NCBI GenBank assembly: GCA_030637505.1
Contig: DAOWGJ010000027.1
Coordinates: 1-5,817 of the forward strand
DNA: 5,817 nt
From: Holophagae bacterium
Lineage (GTDB): Bacteria > Acidobacteriota > Thermoanaerobaculia > Thermoanaerobaculales > Sulfomarinibacteraceae
Direction of reading: 5' to 3'
In this document: piece after piece, positions 1 through 5,340 of the stretch
Layout of the letters: the number at the start of each line of letters is the position of its first letter
How positions within the stretch are numbered: position 1 is the stretch's first letter
The notes under the pieces: generated by a model
Database searches by the model: none
What the model was told of the DNA's origin: nothing
Seen by the model: only the letters and a program-made list of their open reading frames with translations
Translations under genes and position numbers: made by a program

Positions 1-941
1 GAGCGAACCAGAGCAGTGAACGGAAGGCTCTGTCGATGAGCGAGCAGCTGAAGCGTTTCCGAGTAGCTTGCCTCGGCCGACCTGAGCAACCGGATCTGTG
101 CGTCGGACCGGTATTCGAGGTGGTGATCGATCTGATCAGCGCGCTTGCCGGCGGAGACGGCATGACTGGGCTCGGCATGCTGCGATCAGAATTGAGGGCG
201 GGCCACGATGCCTGGGTGTTGTACCAGGAAGTGGGTCGGGTCCTTCGGGTCGTATTGCATCTCGCTGTCAACGCCGATGTTGCCGAGGATCTGCCCGATG
301 ACCAGCGTCAGCAGGCTTTGGAGGTTGCCGAAACCGTAGGTGCAGCCGCCCTGACCCGAATGGCCGGTCTCTGGCTGGAGCATGAATCCCTGGTCGGTTC
401 CGCCGACAACCGCGAATTGGCCCTCGATGTCGCCTGCCTGCGGTTGGCCAGGTGGCCGGCTGTGCAACGGGTCGAAGCACTCCTGGCCGGAGAGTCCCCT
501 CCGGCAGTCGGTGGCCAGAGTCAGTCCTCGGGGCCGGATGGGCCGACCGCTCCGGCCGATGGCGGGGAGCATGCATCCGCGTCGCCTGGAGGCCGGCTGT
601 CATCGGCTCTCTGGGCGGGGGGGCGTCGTCGTCTCGCCGGGGCGGTCGAGGGCGCGGTGGTTCGACTGTCCGGTGACGAGATTGTCATGGAGTTTTCGAT
701 ACAGTCCAGATCCCTTGTCGTGTTCGCCCGGGAGAATCACGCCGAGATTGCGGCGTCGTGCCGGGAGGTTTTCGGTCCGTCGGCCCGGCTGACGATCGAG
801 GTCGAAGGTGGTGTGGCGGCAGGCGAAGAGGGTGATGATCCACTGATGCGGGCGGCTCTCGAGGATTCTGGTGTCGTCCTTGTTCAAAAGGTCCTGGGAG
901 GAGAAGTGATTTCGACAGTGCCGGACGGAGATCCCAATTAA
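1..941 (+). CDS. dnaX: DNA polymerase III gamma/tau subunit, C-terminal part (5' end outside window)
   Basis: The reading frame (codons from base 3) is open to the left edge, so the ATG at 36 is internal and the true start and the ATPase domain lie upstream. What remains looks like the DnaX collar domain (domain III): helical sequence up to about base 490, including the stretch around SADNRELALDVACLRLARW, which resembles the family's conserved N-P-R-L-E-A-L-L-R-L type helix. A Gly/Pro/Ser/Ala-rich linker follows (about 490-590). A compact C-terminal domain (about 590-820) runs from LWAGGRRRLAGAVEGAVVRL to EVFGPSARLTIEVEG, the pattern of tau C-terminal domains. DnaX is the clamp-loader subunit that loads the beta clamp and tethers the replicase. 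recR immediately downstream is the classical dnaX neighbour and supports the call. The usual ybaB/ebfC gene between them is absent. The stop TAA (939-941) is also the left flank of the inserted palindrome. Identification rests on pattern and context, as sequence conservation in this half is low. Confidence 0.82.
   Translation, partial: ANQSSERKALSMSEQLKRFRVACLGRPEQPDLCVGPVFEVVIDLISALAGGDGMTGLGMLRSELRAGHDAWVLYQEVGRVLRVVLHLAVNADVAEDLPDDQRQQALEVAETVGAAALTRMAGLWLEHESLVGSADNRELALDVACLRLARWPAVQRVEALLAGESPPAVGGQSQSSGPDGPTAPADGGEHASASPGGRLSSALWAGGRRRLAGAVEGAVVRLSGDEIVMEFSIQSRSLVVFARENHAEIAASCREVFGPSARLTIEVEGGVAAGEEGDDPLMRAALEDSGVVLVQKVLGGEVISTVPDGDPN
939..941. repeat. Left TAA flank (putative target duplication)
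   Basis: TAA adjoins the GGGTC terminus of the palindrome and is also the stop codon of dnaX. The matching copy lies at 1122-1124 after GACCC. Three bases alone are weak evidence. The case rests on their exact position at both ends of the inverted repeat. Confidence 0.5.
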
Positions 942-1121
942 GGGTCCGTGAGAGAATAACTCCATGTTTTCGCATCCCAACTGCACCGCATTTTCGATTT
1001 GCCCTCGATCGCGAAACCCTCAATGTAGCTTGGGCTACACCTACGGTTTCGCTCAATCGTGCAAGCCAAATCTGCGGCACATTTGGGCGAGAATTCCACG
1101 GACTTATTCTCTCGCAGACCC
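942..1121. mobile_element. MITE-like 180-bp palindromic insertion between dnaX and recR
   Basis: The whole segment is an imperfect palindrome centred at 1031.5. Aligned by hand without gaps, 57 of 90 positions in the left arm match the right arm. The ends are an 18-bp terminal inverted repeat, GGGTCCGTGAGAGAATAA at 942-959 against the complement of 1104-1121, with 16 matches. Near the centre are a perfect 8-bp pair GCGAAACC/GGTTTCGC (1011-1018, 1045-1052) and the apical hairpin GTAGC-TTGG-GCTAC (1025-1038). TAA occurs directly outside both ends (939-941 and 1122-1124), as expected for a 3-bp target duplication of the TNA type known from some IS5-family subgroups. It contains no gene, so it would depend on a transposase encoded elsewhere. 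In a dnaX-recR transcript it would form a long hairpin that could affect RNA processing or termination. The family is not recognised. An older decayed insertion sequence or a fixed RNA hairpin are alternatives. Confidence 0.72.
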
Positions 1122-1124
1122 TAA
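1122..1124. repeat. Right TAA flank (putative target duplication)
   Basis: TAA directly follows the GACCC terminus of the palindrome, mirroring 939-941. Removing the palindrome and one copy joins the dnaX stop codon to CGTGGTAACCC and the recR ATG, an 11-nt gap typical of an operon. Confidence 0.5.
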
Positions 1125-1135
1125 CGTGGTAACCC

Positions 1136-1738
1136 ATGACTGATTTGAAGCCGGAGGCCGTAACTCGTCTGGCTGGATATCTCGAGCGGCTGCCGGGTGT
1201 GGGTCCTCGTACGGCCCGGGCGCTGGTAGAGCATCTGTTGGTCGTCGATGAGGGTGAGGTCGATGCCCTGGCGCAGGCGCTGGCGGATTTACGTGGGGCC
1301 GTTTGCCACTGTTCTCAGTGCTTCCTCCTGACCGAGAATGACCCCTGCCCGGTCTGCTCGGATCCCGGTCGTGACCACGACATCATCCTGGTGATCGAGG
1401 AACCGACGACGGCATGGGTGGTTGAGGCTACCCATCAATTCAGCGGTGTGTTTCACGCCCTGTTGGGGCACCTCTCACCGTTGCACGGGGTCGGGCCCGA
1501 GGATCTGACGATCGACGCCCTGATCGAGAGGGTGCGCTCCTCCGATGTCAAGGAGGTCATCCTTGCCACCGACCCGACGGTCGAGGGGGAAACAACGGCT
1601 CTGTATATCGCCCGAAGGCTCCAGGGGCTCTCGGTACAAATCAGCCGACCGGCCTCGGGCATTCCCGTTGGGGGTGAGCTGGCGGCCGTTGATCGCTTGA
1701 CCCTGGCGATGGCCTTGGAATCGCGTAGGGAATTCTGA
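1136..1738 (+). CDS. recR: Recombination protein RecR
   Basis: The product is 200 aa, the usual RecR length (about 195-205). RecR works with RecO (and RecF) to load RecA at single-strand gaps during recombinational repair. It shows the full family layout: a helix-hairpin-helix segment at residues 17-34 (LERLPGVGPRTARALVEHLL), a four-cysteine zinc finger C59-x2-C62-x8-C71-x2-C74, a Toprim domain from about residue 82 (ILVIEEP; PLHGVGPEDL; ATDPTVEGE at 144-152, where the usual N is D146), and the conserved C-terminal region GIPVGGELAAVDRLTLAMALESRRE. An extra cysteine, C57, precedes the finger. The ATG at 1136 is the only start that keeps the normal N-terminus, and no clear Shine-Dalgarno precedes it. 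The gene was probably cotranscribed with dnaX before the palindrome inserted. Its stop is separated by one base from the end of the convergent HD-GYP gene. Confidence 0.97.
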   Translation: MTDLKPEAVTRLAGYLERLPGVGPRTARALVEHLLVVDEGEVDALAQALADLRGAVCHCSQCFLLTENDPCPVCSDPGRDHDIILVIEEPTTAWVVEATHQFSGVFHALLGHLSPLHGVGPEDLTIDALIERVRSSDVKEVILATDPTVEGETTALYIARRLQGLSVQISRPASGIPVGGELAAVDRLTLAMALESRREF

Positions 1739-1739
1739 G

Positions 1740-2996
1740 TTACACCGCCATGGCCATGATGGCCGCGTACTGATCGGAGGCCTCAGCCTGGGCCGCCCGC
1801 CGGGCATCGTCGAGTTCTCGTCGGTGGGTGAGGGCGAGTTTGACAAGAGTGTGATCCAGAAGGTTTTTGGCGGCCATCCGGCGCAGGGTTTCTGCGGCTT
1901 CATCGAGATTCATGGCCGGTCGATAGGGTCGGTCCTCGGTGATGGCCGTGAAAACGTCCGCGACGGCGATGATCTTGGCCTCGATGGGGAGGCATTTCTC
2001 GTGGAATGGATAGCCGTTTCCGTCGGGCCGTTCATGATGGGCCGATGCCCAGACGGCGATGTCCGAAAAATCTCTGATCGTCTCCAGAATCCGCCGTGTG
2101 AAGTAGGGGTGGGCTTTCAAGAGCCCATACTCCCGCTCCTCGAGGCTGCCCTCCTTGTCGAGAATCTCACGCCCCACGGCCAATTTTCCCAGGTCGTGGA
2201 GGTAGCCTGCCAGACGAACCCTCTGACAGTGCGACCAGTCCATGCCGACGTGTTCGGCAAGGAACCGTGCGGTCTCGGCAACCCCTGCGGTATGGGTCGA
2301 GGTGTAGCGGCTGCGGAAATCAACAAGGTGCGCCAAGAGTTGTGCGAAGCTCAACATGCCCTCATCGTCAAGCACCAAGAGCTGCTCGGACAGGGTGTCG
2401 CTGAGGATTCTATCGAGGTTGGATGAGCCCAGGTCCAGCCAGACGTATTCCTTTTCGGCAAAGGCGCCGAATGCGTCGACCGCCTCTGGATTGAAGGTCC
2501 GGCCACTTTCCCGGTTGATTCGATCGAGAACTCCCGAGGGGTTCGGGATGCCGATGTCTCCGCCCAGCGATGCGACATCAATCCGATCGGCGAGGTGCAG
2601 GATATGGCTCGAGGGTGGCACCACGTGTCCGTTGAAAATCGTCCCTCGGCCGTCATCCCATGGGACGTGGTGAAAGCGGACGATGTCGGCCAGTCGGAGA
2701 AAGGGCTGAAAGCGCTTCAGGAAGAGAAAGCCCATCTCGGCGTGCGCGTGGGGGTTTTTGATTTCGAATTCCAGGGTTTCGACTCGCTCTTTGACGGAAA
2801 ATGCCCCGATGTCGTGTAGGGCGGCTGCAACGACCAGGTCGAAAGTGTCCCGGGGTGGGAGTTTCAGTTCCCGCGCCAGTTGACTGCTGATATAGGTGAC
2901 CCGCTTGTGATGCCCACCGACCGCCGGGCTGACCAGATCGACCGCGTTGGCCATAGTCAACACCAACTCCAGAACCGGAATGTGATACTCGGTCAC
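1740..2996 (-). CDS. Tandem HD / HD-GYP domain protein, putative c-di-GMP phosphodiesterase
   Basis: A soluble protein of 418 aa with no visible signal peptide or membrane segment. Numbering from the GTG at 2996, domain 1 (about 10-145) is an HD phosphohydrolase: HH at 29-30, HD at 61-62 (AALHDIGAFS), H83/H85, HH at 109-110, and D137 in LADRID. Domain 2 (about 225-390) is a canonical HD-GYP: H235, HD at 267-268 (YLHDLGKLAV), H296, HHERPDGNGYP at 320-330, D347 in VADVFTAITEDRPYR. HD-GYP domains with these residues hydrolyse c-di-GMP, and the substrate of the first domain is unknown. No receiver, PAS or other sensor domain is present, so domain 1 or the linker may sense the signal. The GTG start is preferred because a purine-rich Shine-Dalgarno (complement of 3004-3012) sits 7 nt upstream and the N-terminus then begins just before the first helix. 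ATG at 3047 (435 aa) is the alternative. It is transcribed divergently from mglBA. Confidence 0.9.
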   Translation of the reverse strand: MTEYHIPVLELVLTMANAVDLVSPAVGGHHKRVTYISSQLARELKLPPRDTFDLVVAAALHDIGAFSVKERVETLEFEIKNPHAHAEMGFLFLKRFQPFLRLADIVRFHHVPWDDGRGTIFNGHVVPPSSHILHLADRIDVASLGGDIGIPNPSGVLDRINRESGRTFNPEAVDAFGAFAEKEYVWLDLGSSNLDRILSDTLSEQLLVLDDEGMLSFAQLLAHLVDFRSRYTSTHTAGVAETARFLAEHVGMDWSHCQRVRLAGYLHDLGKLAVGREILDKEGSLEEREYGLLKAHPYFTRRILETIRDFSDIAVWASAHHERPDGNGYPFHEKCLPIEAKIIAVADVFTAITEDRPYRPAMNLDEAAETLRRMAAKNLLDHTLVKLALTHRRELDDARRAAQAEASDQYAAIMAMAV

Positions 2997-3003
2997 TGTT
3001 CGG

Positions 3004-3012
3004 CTCCCCCTC
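3004..3012 (-). promoter_or_regulatory. Ribosome binding site deciding the HD-GYP gene start
   Basis: On the minus strand GAGGGGGAG lies 7 nt before the GTG at 2996. The upstream alternatives lack a comparable site: ATG 3047 has only weak purines before it, and TTG 3164 would overlap the mglB start. This makes GTG 2996 the best start. Confidence 0.5.
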
Positions 3013-3097
3013 ACCAACCGGATGGTCTCGGGTTCTCTTTGCAGCATACTCGTTACCGACCCGGAAAGGTACCTCAGACTTTGGTTCTCCGAGAGTG

Positions 3098-3128
3098 TTG
3101 TACTTGCTCTGTGACTGGGATCTATGCT
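3098..3128 (+). promoter_or_regulatory. Possible sigma70-type promoter for mglBA
   Basis: TTGTAC (3098-3103) and TATGCT (3123-3128) are separated by 19 bp, longer than optimal. Each hexamer matches consensus at four of six positions. The site is about 30 bp before the proposed mglB start, within the 162-bp divergent region that must hold the promoters for both directions. No better pair was seen, and no convincing promoter was found for the minus-strand gene. Confidence 0.25.
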
Positions 3129-3144
3129 AAAACGGCTGATGCTC

Positions 3145-3150
3145 GGGAGG
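3145..3150 (+). promoter_or_regulatory. Ribosome binding site deciding the mglB start
   Basis: GGGAGG is 8 nt before the GTG at 3159, an optimal distance. It is too close (2 nt) to the in-frame GTG at 3153 and too far (26 nt) from the ATG at 3177, so it selects 3159. Confidence 0.55.
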
Positions 3151-3158
3151 GTGTGACT

Positions 3159-3647
3159 GTGCAATCTGGCCTTGTCATGTACGAAGAGGAGTTCAACAGG
3201 ATTTCGGCGCTATTGCAGCGTCTCAAGGTCGACGCCAGCGCGAAGATCGTTTTCCTGGTGGACAAGAACGGTCAACAAATCGCCGGCGCTGGTGAGATCG
3301 ACAAAATCGACGCGACATCCTTGGCATCTCTGACCGCCGGAAACGTTGCGGCAACAGATGGCCTGGCGAAACTGATCGGCGAGAAAGAGTTTTCCATCCT
3401 GTTCCATGAGGGCCGGAAGGACAACATCCACATCTCGATCGTCGGCCAGAGGTTGATACTGGTCGTGATCTTTGACGAGCGTTCGTCCCTCGGTCTGGTT
3501 CGGCTGCGGGTTCGGAAGGCGACCGGGGAAGTCGAGCGGATTCTCGTCGACATGGACGCCAAGGCCGCAAGCGGGGGACCCGCCGATGTTGAATCGCCCT
3601 TCGCTGAAATTACTGACGACGACATCGACGCCCTATTTTCAGAATGA
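3159..3647 (+). CDS. mglB: MglB-like roadblock/LC7 protein, GTPase-activating partner of MglA
   Basis: 162 aa from the GTG at 3159. The conserved core begins at MYEEEFNRI, whose ATG at 3177 is the alternative start (156 aa). The protein is one Roadblock/LC7 domain, with family signatures VFLVDKNGQQIAGAGE, TSLASLTAGNVAATDGLAKL, GEKEFSILFHEG and the strand LILVVIFDERSSLGLVRLRV. It ends in an acidic tail, PFAEITDDDIDALFSE, after a short flexible linker. In Myxococcus xanthus MglB (a similar length) homodimers bind MglA-GTP, stimulate hydrolysis and set the lagging pole. The C-terminal helix there contacts MglA at a second site, and the tail here could do the same (inference). The open frame extends upstream to 2880, but that part is antisense to the HD-GYP gene and does not resemble the family. 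The stop overlaps the mglA start (ATGA, 3644-3647), indicating translational coupling and balanced expression of the pair. Confidence 0.94.
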   Translation: MQSGLVMYEEEFNRISALLQRLKVDASAKIVFLVDKNGQQIAGAGEIDKIDATSLASLTAGNVAATDGLAKLIGEKEFSILFHEGRKDNIHISIVGQRLILVVIFDERSSLGLVRLRVRKATGEVERILVDMDAKAASGGPADVESPFAEITDDDIDALFSE

Positions 3648-4228
3648 GTTTCATCAATTACGCCGCCCGTGAGATCAACATCAAGATCGTGTACTACGGT
3701 CCGGGGTTGTGCGGGAAAACAACGAACCTTCAGTACATCTACGAGAAATCAAATCCCCAGCAGAAGGGCAAGTTGATTTCGTTGGCGACCGAAACCGACC
3801 GGACGTTGTTCTTTGATTTCCTTCCCCTGGACTTGGGGTCGGTGCGTGGGTTCAAGACTCGTTTTCATCTCTACACGGTACCCGGACAGGTCTTCTACGA
3901 CGCATCTCGAAAGCTGATCCTCAAGGGAGTCGACGGCGTCGTCTTCGTTGCTGACTCTCAAGAAGCGCGGATGGACGCCAACGTCGAAAGCCTGCGCAAT
4001 CTCGATGAAAATCTCAAGGAAAACGGCTTCGAACTGAAGACGATCCCCTACATTCTCCAGTTCAACAAACGGGACCTGCCGACGGCGGTCAGTACCGACG
4101 ACATGTACCGCAAACTCAACCTCAAGAGTGAACCGACGTTCGAGGCGGTTGCGACTACGGGCATCGGCGTGTTCGAGACCCTCAAGGCCGTTGCCAAGCA
4201 GGTGCTGTACGATCTGCGGCGACGGTAG
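3644..4228 (+). CDS. mglA: MglA, small Ras-like GTPase controlling cell polarity
   Basis: 194 aa, essentially the length of Myxococcus MglA (195). It is a cytoplasmic GTP-dependent switch that localises to one pole when GTP-bound and directs motility machinery or other polar assemblies. All nucleotide-binding motifs are present: P-loop GPGLCGKT at 19-26, R53 in the switch I region, TVPGQ at 78-82 (the family's G3, with Q82 where the catalytic Gln of M. xanthus MglA lies), and NKRD at 141-144 (guanine specificity). The region around VATTG (about 170) is the likely G5 equivalent. The protein should therefore be a working GTPase. There is no Shine-Dalgarno of its own. The ATG overlaps the mglB stop, so translation should be coupled to mglB. 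The 109 bp after the stop hold degenerate heptamer repeats and no obvious terminator, so read-through into the downstream uridylyltransferase gene is possible. Confidence 0.96.
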   Translation: MSFINYAAREINIKIVYYGPGLCGKTTNLQYIYEKSNPQQKGKLISLATETDRTLFFDFLPLDLGSVRGFKTRFHLYTVPGQVFYDASRKLILKGVDGVVFVADSQEARMDANVESLRNLDENLKENGFELKTIPYILQFNKRDLPTAVSTDDMYRKLNLKSEPTFEAVATTGIGVFETLKAVAKQVLYDLRRR

Positions 4229-4234
4229 GAGAGG

Positions 4235-4269
4235 AGCTGTCAGCGATCAGCTGTCGGCGATCAGCTTCA
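4235..4269. repeat. Degenerate heptamer tandem repeat (AGCTGTC / AGCGATC)
   Basis: Five consecutive 7-mers read AGCTGTC, AGCGATC, AGCTGTC, GGCGATC, AGCTTCA. The first four form two copies of a 14-mer differing at one base. A further AGCGATC sits at 4281-4287, followed by a short palindrome GATCA-GTT-TGATC (4284-4296). The repeats begin 6 nt after the mglA stop codon. They carry many CAGCTG/GATC words but no terminator-like stem plus T run. This is simple-repeat spacer DNA of unknown role. Confidence 0.6.
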
Positions 4270-4326
4270 ATACTCTCGTGAGCGATCAGTTTGATCTATT
4301 GAGGAACCCGTACCATTTGGTCTGAC

Positions 4327-4331
4327 GGAGG
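4327..4331 (+). promoter_or_regulatory. Ribosome binding site of the uridylyltransferase gene
   Basis: GGAGG is 6 nt before the ATG at 4338 and selects it over the out-of-frame ATG at 4334, which is only 2 nt away. Confidence 0.6.
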
Positions 4332-4337
4332 ATATGG

Positions 4338-5084
4338 ATGAGCTGTTTGGTGGCGATCTTGGCTGCGGGTAAGGGCACTCGGATGAAATCAGACCTCCCC
4401 AAGGTCCTCCATGAAGCCTCAGGCCGGCCGCTCCTCGACTCTGTGTTGGATTTGGGCGAGAGCGTGGCATCTGCGGAGCACATCGTCGTCGTCGTCGGAC
4501 ATCGTGCGGAACGCGTCGAAGATCACGTCCGAGCCCGAGGGGTCTTGACCGCTTTGCAAGAACCGCAGTTGGGAACGGGAGATGCCCTCCGGGTTGCTCT
4601 GGAGGCGGCTCCCGATGGGGACACCGTGTTAGTGCTCTCCGGCGATGTGCCGCTGTTGCGGAAGACGACGTTGGATCGTCTGTTGGACTGTGTGGCGACG
4701 GATGCCGAGGCTGCACTGTTGACTGCGATTCTCACCGAGCCCGGCGCCTATGGTCGGGTCGTGCGCGGCCCCGACAGGGGTGTTGTGGCGATCATCGAGG
4801 CCAAGGACGCCGATGCCGAAACCCTGGCACTGAGGGAGGTCAATGCCGGTGTTTACGCTTTCCGGAGGCGTTCACTGGAGCAGGCCCTGGCGTCACTGAA
4901 ACCCGACAATGCCCAGGGGGAGTACTACCTGACCGACGTCATCCAGTGGCTGACCCGACGAAGCCTGCCGGTAGCAGCCACCGTACTCGACGATCCCGAG
5001 GAAATGCAGGGGGTCAATACCCGTGAAGATCTTCACCGCGTCGAGCAGGTCCTCGCAAGGCGAGCGAAAGCGGCCGAGTCCTGA
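4338..5084 (+). CDS. Stand-alone GlmU-type N-acetylglucosamine-1-phosphate uridylyltransferase
   Basis: 248 aa covering only the N-terminal, nucleotidyltransferase half of GlmU. That half makes UDP-GlcNAc from UTP and GlcNAc-1-P for peptidoglycan and lipopolysaccharide. The Rossmann-like core has LAAGKGTRMKSDLPKVLH at 8-25 (nucleotide loop and K22), QEPQLGTGDAL at 74-84 (uridine contacts; D82 replaces the His usual in QLGTGHA), SGDVPL at 101-106 with D103 as Mg ligand, YGRVVR at 138-143, E154 in IIEAKDA, NAGVYAF at 169-175, GEYYLTDVI at 194-202, and N227 in GVNTREDL, the second Mg ligand. Residue numbers nearly coincide with E. coli GlmU. The left-handed beta-helix acetyltransferase half (about 200 aa) is missing, and the bases after the stop do not encode it in any frame, so this is a one-domain enzyme and not a frameshift. 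Acetylation of GlcN-1-P must come from another protein. A related sugar-phosphate specificity cannot be excluded. Confidence 0.88.
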   Translation: MSCLVAILAAGKGTRMKSDLPKVLHEASGRPLLDSVLDLGESVASAEHIVVVVGHRAERVEDHVRARGVLTALQEPQLGTGDALRVALEAAPDGDTVLVLSGDVPLLRKTTLDRLLDCVATDAEAALLTAILTEPGAYGRVVRGPDRGVVAIIEAKDADAETLALREVNAGVYAFRRRSLEQALASLKPDNAQGEYYLTDVIQWLTRRSLPVAATVLDDPEEMQGVNTREDLHRVEQVLARRAKAAES

Positions 5085-5107
5085 TAGTCTTCACCGCGCA
5101 TGGTGGT

Positions 5108-5318
5108 TAACCCGTACTTCTCACCAGTTTTCGTTGCGAGGCCGTCGAGGCGCCGTGCCCAGTGGAGTTTTCGACCTGAGGGGCGCGGAGGCGTACTTGA
5201 CAGTACGTTGAGCACCCCGAGGGGAGAAAGTGCCGCTGGGTAGGGACCCGTTCCGGCTGGCCGGAATGGGCAGGTGCATCGGCGGCCGCAGTAGATCACT
5301 GGTGAGAAGTGTGGGTTA
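5108..5318 (+). repeat. 21-position inverted repeat enclosing a hairpin-rich segment (RNA leader or MITE-like element)
   Basis: The left arm 5108-5128 is TAACCC, GT, ACTTCTCACCAGT. The right arm 5298-5318 is ACTGGTGAGAAGT, GT, GGGTTA. They pair over 21 positions, and the only two non-Watson-Crick pairs become G-U wobbles in plus-strand RNA (the transketolase sense) but A-C mismatches in minus-strand RNA. The enclosed 169 nt contain CGTACT-TGAC-AGTACG (5192-5207), GCAC...GTGC around CCC/GGG (5212-5233), and a 10-bp stem CCCGTTCCGG-CTGG-CCGGAATGGG (5247-5270, one wobble). No open frame, tRNA, glmS ribozyme or TPP-riboswitch core was recognised. One reading is a structured 5' leader or small RNA. 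The other is a short insertion with terminal inverted repeats, for which near-identical TTAA (5107-5110) and TTAG (5316-5319) next to CCCG and GGG ends would be the flanks. I cannot choose between them from one copy. Confidence 0.65.
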
Positions 5319-5327
5319 GGCCGCCGA
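5279..5327 (+). promoter_or_regulatory. 9-bp stem beside the transketolase ribosome binding site
   Basis: TCGGCGGCC (5279-5287) is a perfect complement of GGCCGCCGA (5319-5327). The 3' arm directly abuts the long helix arm ending at 5318 and ends 5 nt before GGAGG (5333-5337). The two helices cross, so they would either stack as an H-type pseudoknot or exclude each other. A GC-rich 9-bp match can arise by chance in about 250 nt, so a regulatory role is only a suggestion. Confidence 0.35.
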
Positions 5328-5332
5328 CCGCT

Positions 5333-5340
5333 GGAGGTGA
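5333..5340 (+). promoter_or_regulatory. Ribosome binding site of transketolase
   Basis: GGAGGTGA is a near-perfect Shine-Dalgarno. Its GGAGG core ends 5 nt before the GTG at 5343, selecting that start over the in-frame GTG at 5337 that lies inside the site. Confidence 0.65.

Noticed and set aside
36..38. ATG as start of the first gene
   Set aside because: The frame is open upstream to the window edge and the protein looks like the C-terminal half of DnaX, so this Met is internal.
1824..2426. 200-codon open frame on the plus strand inside the HD-GYP gene
   Set aside because: It lies wholly opposite a well-supported gene, has no recognisable domain, and long antisense frames are common in high-GC DNA.
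2880..3158. Upstream extension of the mglB frame
   Set aside because: It is antisense to the HD-GYP gene, does not resemble roadblock proteins, and the family N-terminus (MYEEEF) and a good ribosome binding site lie downstream.
2997..3164. N-terminal extension of the HD-GYP protein to TTG 3164
   Set aside because: TTG is a rare start, the extension has no domain-like sequence, and it would overlap the mglB start and its ribosome binding site. GTG 2996 has a better site.
4235..4287. CRISPR array
   Set aside because: The units are 7 nt and contiguous, without spacers of the expected length.
4229..4337. Terminator after mglA
   Set aside because: Only short stems (GATCA-GTT-TGATC, CAGC-GATCA-GCTG) are present, without a GC-rich stem followed by a T run.
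5197..5202. Perfect TTGACA as a -35 box for transketolase
   Set aside because: No TATAAT-like hexamer occurs 15-19 bp downstream (the stretch is CCCCGAGGGGA), and the hexamer is part of a hairpin loop and stem.
5337..5339. GTG 5337 as transketolase start
   Set aside because: It is in frame but lies within the GGAGGTGA ribosome binding site that serves GTG 5343.
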